Shown here: positions 33,015 through 44,910 of the stretch, piece by piece
Numbering within the stretch: position 1 is the first letter of the stretch
How the letters are laid out: the number at the start of each line of letters is the position of its first letter
Source of the DNA: Batillaria attramentaria
Taxonomy: Eukaryota > Mollusca > Gastropoda > Batillariidae
DNA: 64,000 nucleotides
Direction of reading: 5' to 3'
Assembly (NCBI GenBank): GCA_018292915.2
Contig: JACVVK020000142.1
Coordinates: 622,501-686,500 of the forward strand
Notes under the pieces: generated by a model
Databases searched by the model: none
What the model was told of the DNA's origin: nothing
Seen by the model: the letters and a program-made list of their open reading frames with translations, nothing else
Program-made: the position numbers and the translations under genes

Positions 33015-33392
33015 ATGCATCATGATGGAGATGAGGATGATGCTATGGAGGTCCGTGTAGTTTTGGACTGCGTGAAGGGCCGCATTCCACGCTTCCTGTC
33101 ATAAATATCCCGGCGTTCACCAGGCCCGGGAACTACGGCACCTGGGGTGCCGGCCGTGTAATCATCCTCATCATACGACGTGGCATACCAAGGGAAGCAC
33201 CCCCAAAGTCGCACCCGTGAAGTGGATGAATCTCGGCTGTGCGGCAACAGCCTCCCCATTGGGACCATAGCGCACCCGCTCTGGGTAGGAGCCGACTTAG
33301 GTAGGAAAAATCCCGCTTGCCTCGGCTGGGACTTGAACCCGGGTCTCCCGGTCTATGGTCCGAAGTGCTAACCACTACACTACGGGGGCCGG
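33015..33392 (-). mobile_element. SINE-D copy (tRNA-derived)
   Basis: On the minus strand: ggcccccgtagtgtagtggt, then tagcacttcgg, then gagacccgggttcaagtccc, i.e. A- and B-box-like sequences, followed by a body with gggtgcgctatggtcccaat, then ggtgcttcccttggta and a tail rich in atgatga. Confidence 0.75.
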
Positions 33393-33466
33393 TGATTTTT
33401 GTCACATTTGATCAGAGGCGACAGACAGGTGCAAGGACATCAGTGTCAACTTATAGCACTGGAAAA

Positions 33467-33497
<31 letters not shown>

Positions 33498-34059
33498 GCG
33501 TCTTCTTTGTCGAGGATCAAGCTTTGAAAGCTAAAAGAGAGAAAGCTAGCGTCAGATTACAAAAGACTGCTGCGGCCAACGCCAGAGCTTTAAACTTTCG
33601 AACCCTCACGCAGACGTCACAAAAGTGTCTGTGTCATCACGACATGTTGTGAAGACTTCACAAACTTGAGTGTGCGAGAAGCGAAAGCTGGGTGCACTTG
33701 GCGCACCACATCCGCTGTACTGTCTTATTTTTCTTTTACCGGCCTGATTTATGATGTTTTTCAGACGCCCGGTAAAGAAATATTGCCAGTAAGCATTGTT
33801 TCGGCAGCACCTCATTTATGAAAAGTGGTGTCTGAAAGATACAGTGTATATAGGCTGGGGAATTGTTGAGAAAAAAAGAGAGACTGGAACCCGGGCTTGG
33901 GTACAGGGGCAGCGCCCTTGGGAGGGGTGGGGAGGGGGGGGAGAGGGCGAAGCCCTTCCGAAGGACACGACTTGTAGAGATTTCACAGGCATTTAGTGGC
34001 TTCTCCTGGCACCAAAAGTAAAATCATTAACTTGTACCTGGACTGCTTTTATTTGACAC
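33393..34059. other. No gene recognised
   Basis: CAA repeats at 33469-33494, otherwise unique. Open frames of 66-111 residues lack family features. Confidence 0.5.
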
Positions 34060-34428
34060 ACCTTTATAATAATAATAATGAGGATTTTTACAGCGCCTAA
34101 TCTCCAAAGCCGGAGCTCAAGGCGCTTTACAAATATGAGTATATGTAAAAAGGTGATAACTAAATACATGAGTAATACAGACATACATATAAGCACTGGC
34201 ACCTACATACATACCAACATCCAATACACACCTACATACATACACACTGACAAAAAAAAGGCGCCACAGACAGAAGATGAGTTAACGTTGCTGGTCTTGC
34301 ATGAACCGTTTTCTCAACCACCCTCCTTTCCGCTTTTTTCTTGAAACATTTGTTTGGCTGAAGAGATAGGAAATTTGGCTGAAAAGTGCCAAATGAAAAA
34401 AAAATCCCCAGCCGCTGTATAGCGCAAC

Positions 34429-34513
<85 letters not shown>
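34060..34513 (-). mobile_element. Retroposon 3' end (ATT tail) and long TG array
   Basis: 34063-34150 matches the minus-strand 3' end also seen at 17803-17876. CATA-type repeats follow to 34245, then unique sequence, then TG repeats at 34430-34513. Confidence 0.7.
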
Positions 34514-34516
<3 letters not shown>

Positions 34517-34699
34517 CGTGTATTTATTTCGCTTCATACCACGACCCATCCCCGATGGAACCATTTTATTCTGAACGTCCAGACATAAGATTTATGCATG
34601 CGTATTTTAACGGGTGAAGGACTGGCACCCTGGAAGCTTTAACCACGAGATCAAATCCCCATGTACTGGACACGGACACCCTTAATACTGACACAAATA

Positions 34700-35330
34700 A
34701 CTGGATCAGGTTTTGTAGCGTTATGAGCCGATTTTTGAAAAAAATGAAACCCCCTCTTGCAAAAATCTGTCGTTACCAGGTCGTCAGGGAACTAGTTGAT
34801 ACCTACCTGTCTGTATGTATGTTTTATTCGTATTTATTCAAGTGATCAGGTCTTGTAGCGTCATTAGGCAAAAAAAAATTTGTTGTTTCTGGTAACATGG
34901 CTAAAAAAAAAAGGGTAGGTAGGTAGGGTTTTTTTTCGTTTTTTTTTTTTTTTTTGCCCCCCCCCCCCTCCCCCACACATATCCAAGAACAAAGAAACAG
35001 GGTATTAATAAGAAATGAGGCTCTGTGAAATTGTATTTAATATTACAACACACTATCTTACCATATTTCGTTCTAATCCTGGGTCCGCGCATGAAAACCG
35101 AAACTGGTCGTGCTTGTATTTTTTCCCCAGCAGCAAAAAAAAAAAAAAAAAAAAATTAGGGTCGGGGGGAAAAAATAGGGTCGGTCGGGTTACCTGAAAC
35201 AACAATTTTTTTGTGTGCCTTAGTCGAGGTTTTTTTTTTTTTTTTTTTAAATGGCAGTCCCCTTTTGCATAAATCTGTCGTTACCAGGTCATCAGGGAAC
35301 TAGCTGATACCTACCTGATCCCACTAACAA
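34700..35330. repeat. Direct repeat flanking an inverted-repeat element (MITE-G, 34863-35222)
   Basis: aaatctgtcgttaccaggtc, then tcagggaactag, then tgatacctacctg occurs at 34763-34812 and again at 35270-35318. Between them lies MITE-G with termini ttaggcaaaaaa, then ttgttgtttctggtaac on the left and gttacctgaaacaacaa, then tgtgccttag on the right. The interior is A, T and C homopolymers around about 150 bp of unique sequence. Confidence 0.65.
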
Positions 35331-35404
35331 CGCAGTTAACAACCCCTGGGCATAAACCCTGGCTCTCGCTTGACCGTTGTCACCCAGCATGTCCCCAAAG
35401 ACCC

Positions 35405-35435
<31 letters not shown>

Positions 35436-35766
35436 ACAAGGTGAACGACCCTGGCTGACAAAGAAGTAAAGCAGCTACTAGAACCAGCAGTCCAGTACAT
35501 GAGGCCTCCTCCTTGTCCGGCTCTAATCGGCAATTTCCGCCATACGAGGCACGGGAGAGCTGGAAGCGATGGAGGCGGAAAGATAAGGCGGTGGTGGAGC
35601 GGCAGTTGTGTGGTGTGGTGGTGTAGGGGGGGGGGGGCAGGCCTGCGGAGGGAGGGGACAACCCGGTCCCTGTGGATCGTCCTTTTCGGCGATGTCGCTG
35701 TCACCATGAAGCATTCTCTGTTCACGTTAAGTCTGCTTTGCCCGTAGTTCGTATACATGTACTACA
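35331..35766. other. No gene recognised; C and CA tracts
   Basis: C run at 35402-35420, CA repeats to 35438 and G run at 35628-35637. The open frames on both strands are low-complexity artefacts. Confidence 0.55.
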
Positions 35767-36110
35767 GGGGAGCCGGTAGAGCGTTGGACTTACAATGCTC
35801 GGGTCATGAGTTCGAATCCTAGCAGGAGCCGAATATTTGTGCTGGGCTTTTTCTCGTTGCCGCGTCTTTGATATCACTCATACGAGGTGGAAAAGGACGT
35901 TAAGGGTGGGTGGGTGTTTGGGGGTTTAACGTCCTTTTCCACCACATAGGGTGATATCAAAGACGGGGCAACGATGAAAAAGCCAGCACAAATATTTGGC
36001 CCCAGCCGGGATCGAACTCACGACCCGAGCATTAGAAGTCCAACGCTCTACCATTCGACCACCCCGGCTCCCCGGAAAAGGACGTTAAACTCCCAAACAC
36101 CCACCTCACC
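35767..36110 (+). mobile_element. Outer SINE-A copy of a nested pair
   Basis: Forward SINE-A (ggggagccggtagagcgttg, then gagttcgaatcctagc, then gaggtggaaaaggacgttaa), with a deletion in the A-box region. It is split near its 3' end by the inner copy and resumes at 36074 (ggaaaaggacgttaaactcc, then caaacaccca). Confidence 0.93.
35904..36073 (-). mobile_element. Inner SINE-A copy with 15-bp target-site duplication
   Basis: Full-length reverse copy inserted into the outer SINE-A, flanked by exact copies of ggaaaaggacgttaa (35889-35903 and 36074-36088). The order of events is unambiguous. Confidence 0.95.
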
Positions 36111-36113
36111 CTC

Positions 36114-36460
36114 GTATACCACAAACTCAATAGACTAAAGTTTGTAGCACATTGTTGGGAAAACACGGTTGGAAATCTTCTGTCCGTGGCGTATCCAAGT
36201 TCGTGCAGCAGGGAGCAACACAGCAAAACTGAAACGAAAAAGAACCTGAAAAGGAATACATCTTAGTGTTGAAAAGTTGTTTACGCGCGGGTAGATGAGT
36301 GCTTCAAGCGTTGATTTACAATCTTGCGGTGAAAATTTGTACCAGCCGCCATCAGTAAACAGTACAACCCCCTTACGTTGTCTCGGATTTTCCACACCAA
36401 TAATTACAGTCTTTGCGGACTTGTCGGGCGACACAGAAAACGTACAGCGACTTCATTCGG
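36114..36460. repeat. Repeat-H, uninterrupted copy
   Basis: Begins ataccacaaactcaatagac, continues ggttggaaatcttctgtccg, then gatgagtgcttcaagcg, then ccagccgccatcagtaaac, ends near cacagaaaacgtacagcgac. It is the reference for the broken copy at 20940-22440. Function unknown. Confidence 0.75.
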
Positions 36461-37175
36461 GATGTTTTTACGGTTGCAGTGTCACGGTAGGATCTTATAG
36501 TTGTCACATCTTTAATTCCAACCCAGGCTGCCACCCAACCGACACACAGTCAAAATGCCCGCCGCCCCACAATGCTCCAGCCTTTGCGAATGTAGGACTC
36601 AGGCTTCTTGTGTCAGATGAATCGGACTAGTCTGTCTGTGGCATCGACCGACTTCATCAGTGAGGGTACCAAGAGTGGGAAAATGGTATACTGCCCTTGC
36701 CTAAGTAGAAGAGTTTTTAGAACTTTTTTCCAAATAAAATATGATCACTCTGTACGGAGACAGGGCCGTTCTCTGTACATTGGCGCTTCCCGAAGAAACT
36801 ATAAAGTTGTCATTGTTTCCAAATCTATAGAGATTTGATGATGATAGTAATGATGATGATGATGATGATCACTTTAATCTTCTTTTTGGAAGTTAACAGA
36901 AGCACTTCAAGCAGAATCCATGACCACAACGGTAGTATTCGTAGGCAGTTTTCAAGAAGAGCAAAAGACGCATTTACTCTGCTGGTAGGAGAATGGGACC
37001 ACCATCCTTTGCTGTCACAGTCACTGTGGCGCAGCTGACACTCGGCCAAGGCTCGGCTTTGAAAAAGACTGCGGAAAAAGGGAGATAGCTGGCGTTTGAC
37101 TTCTAATTAGTTCCCCTGCCTTTGTCCTTCACCCTTGGGGACGTTTGCAATACTTTAAGACGTCTACAATTCTGC
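36461..37175. other. No gene recognised
   Basis: Unique sequence with a short GAT/ATG run at 36838-36870. Confidence 0.55.
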
Positions 37176-37365
37176 TGGTGGTGATACTGGTGGGAAAAGG
37201 CAATTTAGAGAAACTGGGGCTGTACTACTGGCGGGAAAAGGCGATTTAGGGAAACTAAGGTTTGTACTACTGGAGGAAAATAGGCGATTTAGGGAACGTA
37301 GGGTTGTACTGCTCGGTTGAAAATGGCGATTTAGGAAAACTAGGGTCGTGATAATGGCAGAAAAG
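37176..37365. repeat. Degenerate tandem repeat of about 45 bp, four units
   Basis: Units share actggcgggaaaaggcgatt, then tagggaaactagggt, then tgtactactgg. Confidence 0.8.
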
Positions 37366-37517
37366 AGAAGGAGAAGATAAGTCGTAGTGATTGCCCTTCT
37401 TTTGTACTGACGCTGGACAAACTGCAGCAATCAAGAGTTTCTTATTTCTGGAGGGTTCTGACGAATGCAACCCGTTCTCACGAAAGGGTGCATAAGTACA
37501 TTTTGATCAATGTTGAG

Positions 37518-37905
37518 ATAATAATAATAATAAGGGCATTAATATAGGCGCTTTATCCCAAATATTTGGCTCAAAGCGCCGCGAGCAAAACACGCACGGT
37601 CACGTGAATCACACGCATTCTATCACACACTGGACATGAACACATTACAATCACATGGTGCCAAGGGCTAGCTCAGCAATTTAAGTTTCGGAAGCTTAGA
37701 ATTACATTTGTTTTTGAATTTTGTGGGCTAAACATTTCCAAAGCAGAGGGGGAGGAAGCCGGAGTACCCGGAGAGAACCCCCGACAGTCGGCCCGAATGA
37801 ACGGTGCCACATTCGAGAAAGAAAAATTCTTCACCCCGAGTGGGACTCGACCCTGGCCTCTCGCATTAGTGACTAAGTCTTAACCACTAGACCACCGACC
37901 GCCCC
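37518..37905 (-). mobile_element. SINE-B copy, full length
   Basis: Minus-strand copy from the head (ggggcggtcggtggtctagt) through ctccggcttcctccccctct to the ATT tail at 37518-37532. Confidence 0.9.
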
Positions 37906-38038
37906 AGATACAGATACAGATACTTACAAGAATGGTGTTTGTACTCCTAAACTTGTGACTAGAGAGGTCAGTTGAATTTGGTAATGGTACTGGTGGTACA
38001 GAGTGACCTCCAGCACTGTTTTTGTGTATTGCGTGAAA

Positions 38039-38208
38039 GGGTGGGTGGGTGTTTGGGGGTTTAACGTCCTTTTCCACCACATAGGGTGATACCAAAGACG
38101 GGGCAACGATGAAAAAGCCAGTACAAATATAGGGCCCCAGCCGGGATCGAACTCACGACCCGAGCATTAGAAGTCCAACGCTCTACCATTCGACCACCCC
38201 GGCTCCCC
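38039..38208 (-). mobile_element. SINE-A copy with 15-bp target-site duplication
   Basis: Full-length reverse copy flanked by exact gtgtattgcgtgaaa at 38024-38038 and 38209-38223. Little divergence from other copies. Confidence 0.95.
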
Positions 38209-38339
38209 GTGTATTGCGTGAAATGACATGAGCGACTGTATGTATCATTACGGGAGAATGGGTCACATTGATACGTCACTGATATTTCGTTTAGTTATCA
38301 GTTTGACGGACTGTTGTAGTACCCGAGATTGTGCTATTT

Positions 38340-38690
38340 GGTGGGTTTTCACTTAGAGAGCGTCTTACCCGTTTGCTGGGTTTTCACACAGACAGCGTCT
38401 TACCCGTTTGCTGGGTTTTCACACAGACAGCGTCTTACCCGTTTGCTGGGTTTTCACCTAGACAGCGTCTTACCCGTTTGCTGGGTTTTCATCTACACAG
38501 CGTCTCACCCGTTTGCTGGGTTTTCACCTACACAGCGTCTTACCCGTTTGCTGGGTTTTCACATAGACAGCGTCTTACCCGTTTGCTGGGTTTTCACCTA
38601 GACAGCGTCTTACCCGTTTGCTGGGTTTTCACCTAGACAGCATCTTACCCGTTTGCTGGGTTTTCACTAGACAGCGTCTTGCTCGTGGTA
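38340..38690. repeat. 35-bp minisatellite, about 10 units
   Basis: Nearly identical units: ttttcacctagacagcgtct followed by tacccgtttgctggg. All + strand frames stay open, so the Cys-Trp-Val-Phe peptides are artefacts. Confidence 0.95.
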
Positions 38691-39685
38691 TACAGTGTAC
38701 TCATTATAAAGGTACCTGATTACATATTTGTTCAGTGAGGTTTTTTTTTCTCGTCATTACATTAATAAGTGAGATTAAATTCGCCCACATTGTTCAATTG
38801 AAAGGACCAGGTTCGGGTTACTTGCACACACATGTAATACAATGTACCCACTTGGACACATCTATCAAACTACGGAAACTTTGTTTTTTTTTCGTTTTCA
38901 ACGAACTCACTTGCATCCATGTGCAATGAAAATCGAGATTTACGCCATCATTGTCTTGCTTTAGCACCTCCAGTGTCACAGCTGGTAACGTGCGTTTTCC
39001 ATTGAGTCAGCAGAACGATCCTGTAATCACTTCAAGAACGGTGCACTGGTCAACCTTTACTGTGCATATATGCGGAATCCCTTGCCCCTTGGTATGAGAG
39101 TGTCATTAGGATGATGTCCATCCCGCTAGCATAGGCTGCAGCCGGCCATCCGTGAGATATGCTGTCCGAGGCAGAGCTTTCTGCAGCTTTGGGCGCTTCA
39201 GAATGGTGGCAACCTCAGAACAACATTAGGGATATGAACACTACCCACAAACAGGCCTAGTTCATGTCCACTGAGAAACGGTAGCCTACGTTATGCTTCA
39301 TGCAGAAGAGACCAAATCAGTTCAGTTCAGTCCAAGACGGCATCCGCGCGCTCAGATCAGGACAGACAACCTATTACAAAACACAGCTGCGCCAGAGGCT
39401 ATTAAGGCCCTTGGCGGTAGCAAGGCGCTGACACTTGCTGTTCATTAATTATGGATGTTGTTTTCATGTACTCATCCATCTCATCAATGTACACTGGGGT
39501 AGGCCTGTGAACTGTATACTGGGAGAAGGTCAGTAGTGTTTGTATATATCACGTGCATGACTTATGTGTGATCTGTACCCATCGACGTATAGATCTAGAT
39601 CTATACGTCTGTGTCTGTACCATGTGTCTGGCTTATTACTCGGGCAATTGCGAGTGCTGCTGTCATACCATGTTGTCAATGTTGG
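38691..39685. other. No gene recognised
   Basis: Unique sequence. A short palindrome around atagatctagatctat lies at 39590-39605. Confidence 0.5.
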
Positions 39686-39689
39686 TAGA

Positions 39690-39732
39690 TGGCTCTCTCT
39701 CTCTCTCTCTCTCTGGAATTGCAAATGTTTGG

Positions 39733-39814
<82 letters not shown>

Positions 39815-40323
39815 TACATAAGTGCCATGCTGACTAGGGCGAGGGGGAAGGGGAGGGGAGGCGGGTGTTACAATTATGTCTACACATGTGCATGCATTTT
39901 TCTGTACCCAAGATGTGGGATTTTCTGTTGTACCGTTGTTTGATTTCTTTTTGTCTTTTAATTAGTATTATTTTTGCTTTGATTTCTTCTCTTTGCAGTA
40001 TTAGCAACGGCAAATCTGTAAACTGACGAAATTCACCCTGACCAATATTTCACCGTTGAGAAATACAGTTTTGTCAGTGTCACCATCATCACCATCATCA
40101 TCATCATCATCATCATCATTATCATCATCATCTCTCTCTCTGTTACCCCCCCCCCCCCCCCCCCACCGCACACACACGCACGCACGCACACTGAAAGGGC
40201 TGGAAGAGGCAGCAAATGAAAGACGAGGTTCTGTTCTAGTATGAACGGCGGATGTAGACCTCTTTACAGATATACGGTACGATGATGATGAGAAAAGCAA
40301 AAGCAAATAGGAGAACACGCGCG

Positions 40324-40404
<81 letters not shown>
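39690..40404 (+). mobile_element. CT/TG arrays, retroposon 3' end with (ATC)n tail, then CA array
   Basis: CT 39692-39715 and TG 39738-39812. 39960-40131 is a retroposon end (gtaaactgacgaaattcacc, then accgttgagaaatacag) with a CATC/ATC tail, then C run 40146-40163 and CG/CA repeats 40318-40404. Confidence 0.7.
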
Positions 40405-40406
<2 letters not shown>

Positions 40407-40946
40407 AAACCGCCAGTGAAACCCATAGTCTGTCAAGACTGACTGATGAGTTTCCCGTGATACGTACGTTTCTTTCTGCTCTAACCATCTTTCTGACTCT
40501 CCTTCGCTTCACCCCCCATGATTGCTGACAAACAGTTTTGGAGTTTGTACAGCGGTGGGAATGAAAGGGAATATTTCTACGGACAAACGGTAAATGGGCC
40601 AAAGTACTCTTCAATCCCTTGGCGCTTAGGCCTGTTTACCAAGTAGCGGATTTTGTTTTCAGCACATTAAACCGAGAATTAGCTCTTTTTTTTTCTCTGA
40701 GAGCTGCTTCAGTGCCTCCCGTGACTGAGAAGAGATTAAGGCTAATGTTGCATCGGAGTGTTTTAAAGTCACCACAAACAGCGAACATGATGTTATTCAG
40801 TGTTTTGGGTATGACATGCGGGTACAACATGCCTTTGCCCTAATTTTTTTTTCCAGAGCGTGGTGTGAACTGTCTTGGATGTTTGTTAAAACAAAAACGC
40901 CTCACTGAAGTGTGTCCTGAGTCTTACCGGCCATTTTTTTTTTCTT

Positions 40947-41032
<86 letters not shown>

Positions 41033-41150
41033 GCACACACATATCCCCCTCTCCCCCCCCCCCCCCACACACACGCACACATATGTGCACACACGCACAC
41101 ACACACACACGCACGCACGCACGCACGCACGCACGCACACACACACATCA
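40405..41150. other. No gene recognised; CT and CA arrays
   Basis: Unique to 40940, then CT 40948-40971, CA 40972-41040, a C run and CACG repeats to 41147. Confidence 0.6.
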
Positions 41151-41740
41151 TTACTCCAACACTGTGATAAGTAAGACTACACGAAAATCTCGTGAATGAT
41201 TAGCTCTACGCTCTGTGCTCGCGGAATGGCCAAAGCATGTTCAAACGAAAAAAAAAAAAAAAAACAAACAAAAAAAACCCCACCAAACTCGTTACTTGAA
41301 CCTGTTTCCTTCTAAGCCGCCGTTTGTGTAGACGTCAAGCATATTAATGAGCCGTCATTTTAACACGGTCATGAACCCACTTTGCGACGACGGCAAACAG
41401 AAAGAGAGAGAGGTTCTTGAAATAACATATTGAATTTCTTTTACGTCAGGACAAAAATGAAGAAGCATTAGCAGCAATTTCATAAAAGCCTCGACACCAA
41501 AGGACACAAACAATGCAGCTAATCGCGAGAAAACGTCCAGAGAAGACTGAAACTAAAACAGGAGAACAATTTTATCTAATGACAACAATAAGGACAGATC
41601 TCCTCTCTCATCCAGGAGGCATTATGAAATTATTGCCTGCTACTCTGCGCAATTGTGTGAAACTTAACGTTTTTCCAATGGAAGCCTCTATGTTCGAAAC
41701 GCCGTTGACAACTGTGTCACCTCCTCCTGTCCTCCAACAC
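41151..41740. other. No gene recognised
   Basis: Unique sequence with an A homopolymer near 41250-41263. Confidence 0.5.
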
Positions 41741-41996
41741 TGTCTTCTTTGCTTCAGCTTTACACCCCATCTAGACAACTTCGTTCTGCTGCTGACACTC
41801 GGAAACTCCGTGTCCCTCATGTCAAGACAAAGACCTTTGGTCAGCGTAGTTATTCATACCAGGGTCCGACTTGTTGGAATGATCTCCCAGTCTCGATCAG
41901 ACATGCAGACACAAAACTATCTTTCAAAACAAATTTGAAAACCCACCTCTTCACAGTCTTCAACCAATAACTGTTGCCACATCTTCATTTTGCTGG

Positions 41997-42070
<74 letters not shown>

Positions 42071-42253
42071 GCCAGGAGCAGCCCGTGTATGATGCTGCAC
42101 ATCATATGTTTTTAGTTAAATGTATGTGTGGAGGCATGTCGTGTGTGTTTCTGGGTGAGTGAGTGTGTGTTCTTTGTAAGGCGCCCTGAGCTCCCGCGAG
42201 AGGGAGGGCGTCCTTTAAGTACCCATTTTATTATTATTTATTATTATTATAAA
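41741..42253 (+). pseudogene. CR1/L2-like LINE 3' end: reverse-transcriptase C-terminus, TG array and ATT tail
   Basis: The frame at 41749-41970 reads LQLYTPSRQLRSAADTRKL, then FGQRSYSYQGPTCWNDLPVS, then SFKTNLKTHLFTVF and stops. The order YTPSRxLRS, then WN-x-LP, then FK-x-LKTHLF is the standard C-terminal end of CR1/L2-type reverse transcriptases. A TG array (41999-42068) has grown in the 3' UTR. gcgccctgagctcccgcgag and an ATT tail at 42230-42250 close the element. The catalytic domain is absent. Confidence 0.85.
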
Positions 42254-42689
42254 CTGCCGATTATGAAGCTGTAGGGCTGTTTACCAGATAGAAGGATGTT
42301 TCATTTGGCCATCGCGACTGTTTTTGTGATTTTATGGCTTCTACTATTTGAGAAATACGGCTTTCTTTGAGCTCACGGTCCATTTTTTGATCAGACTGGG
42401 ATTCGAAAAAGGTTGATAAAAATAGCAACCAATCAGCACCTTCTAGCTAATCCTCAGGCCGCAACGAACTTGAATAACGTACGTTGCACGTACATAAGTT
42501 TTTACTTGTTGTGCTCTGTTACAATGTAATGCTATTCGCTGTTTGACGGTCATCCTTCAATGAATTTAAAAAAAAATAAAAAAAGAAGAAGAAATAACGT
42601 CTGCTCAGTGCCCGGTACACTTCTAGACCAACTTTTACGCTGGCCAGAGTCCCCACAATGGTCTCTGATGCTATACTGAATGAACTATA
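42254..42689. other. No gene recognised
   Basis: Unique sequence. Confidence 0.5.
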
Positions 42690-42977
42690 ATGAATGAGGC
42701 ACCGTTCATTCGGGCCGATCGTCGGGGGTTTCTCTCCGGGTACTCCGGCTTCCTCTCCCTCTGCTTTAGAAATGTTCAGCCCACCAAATTTGAAAAATAA
42801 ATGCAATTTTACATTCAGAAATTTTAATAGCTGAGCTGCCCCTTCGCACCACGTGATTGTAATGTGTTTATGTCCAGTGTGTGAGAGAATGCGTGTGATT
42901 CACGTGAGCGTGCGTGTTGGGTTCAGTTCGCGGCGCTGTGAGCCGATTCATGAAATTGGGTAAAGCGCCTATACAAT

Positions 42978-43012
<35 letters not shown>

Positions 43013-43038
43013 GATTATGATTATTATTATTATTATAC
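42690..43038 (+). mobile_element. SINE-B copy without tRNA-like head
   Basis: Forward copy from caccgttcattcgggccgat to gcgcctatacaatactc and a long ATT tail (42980-43036). Confidence 0.88.
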
Positions 43039-43065
43039 TGTGGCCCAGATGACTGATTCTGAGAT

Positions 43066-43533
43066 AGAGTGAAGCACAAGCTCTTGTCCATTTGTCATGT
43101 ATCTCTCTCTGGCACTGGTCCTTCCTACCTTTCTGAACTCCTTCATTGTTACACTCCATCCAGGCAGTTACGTAGCTCCTCTGAGACTAAAGTTCTGTGC
43201 ACCCCCTCAGTAAGAACTAAAACATGGTCAGAGATCCTTTTCCTTTCAGGCTGCAGCTCTTTGGAACCAACTTCCTATATCACTTAGACACACAGAGTCC
43301 AGTGCCAGCTTCAAACGCTGCCTCAAAACCCACCTATTTAAAACTGATTACTGATTTACTCTGCCCTTCCACACCGTGTCAGCCTACTTGTTGTGATATA
43401 TTGTTTAACTTTGAATGTTCCCTGTGAGTCTGTGTATGAAGGTGGTGTATGTTGTTATGATGTACGGCGCTTAGAGCCTGTTTTATTTCATGTATAGGCG
43501 CCTTATAAGTCGTCATTATTATTATTATTCTGT
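43066..43533 (+). pseudogene. CR1/L2-like LINE 3' end, frameshifted
   Basis: Pieces of the same reverse-transcriptase C-terminus occur in different frames: GTGPSYLSELLHCYTPSRQL (from 43104), then an SFKRCLKTHLFKTDY-type end near 43308-43345. At least one frameshift separates them. The 3' UTR has gcgcttagagcctg, then ataggcgccttataag and an ATT tail at 43515-43530. It is a second, more decayed copy of the family at 41741. Confidence 0.78.
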
Positions 43534-43984
43534 TGCACAGGTTCAGCGCATTCGATAAAAAGTTTCCATTCGCTGTTGTATGCCTGTCATACGTATATAA
43601 CATTGTTCCCATTAAGATCGTCAGGTCAGATTCCATGCTAAAGCTCAACAATTAACTTCGGAAAATTGGTAACCTGACATTTTATAAAGGCCAGGGCAAT
43701 TAAGTAACCATTTTTAAAAGCCATTTTCAGATATTAGAGTCCTAAGCGAAAGGATTTCCGGATGTTTAGAGCAATTTGTTCGTGTTTTATGGGTGATGCT
43801 TGCCAACCGTTTGTCTCATAAAAGGCCGATTATATCTTGATACCACAGTTTAAAGTTATATGACGGGAAGCAGATATTTTGTAATTTCTATTATTCGATG
43901 TTTACTGGATATATGAGATATCAAATTTACTGGGTAATTTTAGGCGCTGTGTTGTACTGATGATGTTCGCGTCAACTTCAGTTG
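43534..43984. other. No gene recognised
   Basis: Unique AT-rich sequence. Confidence 0.5.
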
Positions 43985-44290
43985 TGTAAAAGTGAATAGA
44001 AAACTAGGACTAAATCTCACCATTTCCTGTAATTTAGTTTCGTAAAGGGTGAAACTGATAGAAAACTAGTTATAAATCTTACCATTTCCAGTAATTTAGT
44101 TTTGTAAAGGGTGAAACTGATAGAAAACTAGTTATAAATCTTACCATTTCCAGTAATTTAGTTTTGTAAAGGGTGAAATGGACAGAAAACTAGTTCGGAA
44201 TCTTACCATTTCCTGTAATTTAGTTTTGTCGTGAATGAAAGGGACAGGAAACTTGTTCTAAATTTAACCATTTCCTGTAATTTAGAGTCA
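43985..44290. repeat. 62-bp minisatellite, about five units
   Basis: Units share gggtgaaactgatagaaaac, then tagttataaatcttacc, then atttccagtaatttagttt. The two central units are almost identical. Confidence 0.92.
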
Positions 44291-44589
44291 CGTTTGTATT
44301 CACTGTACGATATCTGATGTGATTACATAGTATTGTGTACCACAAGGGCCCATTATTCCCATGATATATTCATGTCAGGCATGATAGCACTACGTGGAAA
44401 CAGCGCTTTTGTCTTTCACGCATCATCTTCCTGGACCGTGAATCCAGGACCACCCACCCCCTCCCTCCCCTACCCTCCCCTCGCCTACCCCCCCCCCCCC
44501 CTCCCTTTTTTATTTTACTTTTTTTAGAATCCCGTTCCTCATATCCCCATGTGTTAAAAAATCTTCGGCCAAAAAAAAAAAAGTCTTCG
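44291..44589. other. No gene recognised; C-rich tract
   Basis: C-rich low complexity at 44450-44505, otherwise unique. Confidence 0.5.
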
Positions 44590-44910
44590 GCCAGAATCCA
44601 GAAGACTCACCTATATCCATTTCTGTTTAGTAGCCATATGACTCCCGTCTAAATCATATTCAAGACCTGTCTGCTTCAGAACCTAGAAGATAATCAACAC
44701 ACTCTTGTTTCAAGATCCCTTAACCTCGCCTAAACACCCATCATTCGTCTGTTTCAGAACCGAAAAGATTCTGGCATATCCAGCACTTTCTGGGTTAAAA
44801 AATCTAGGGCTTCTGTATCATCAACAACTTTCAAAGAATAAATATTACATCAGTCCCAGAATCCAGACCTCCAGCATGTATTTTAAGTTAAATTCACATG
44901 TTTCAGAATC
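44590..44910 (+). repeat. Degenerate repeat of cagaatccagaaga motifs leading into Nmdar2 exon 1
   Basis: Related motifs at about 44592, 44677, 44710, 44755, 44856 and 44904 (ccagaatccagaagact, ttcagaacctagaagat, ttcagaaccgaaaagatt, ccagaatccag, ttcagaatccagaagatt). The last one contains the splice acceptor and the first codons of the exon. Confidence 0.6.

Noticed and set aside
37164..37470. Ser/Phe-rich minus-strand frames
   Set aside because: They follow the 45-bp tandem repeat and show no domain.
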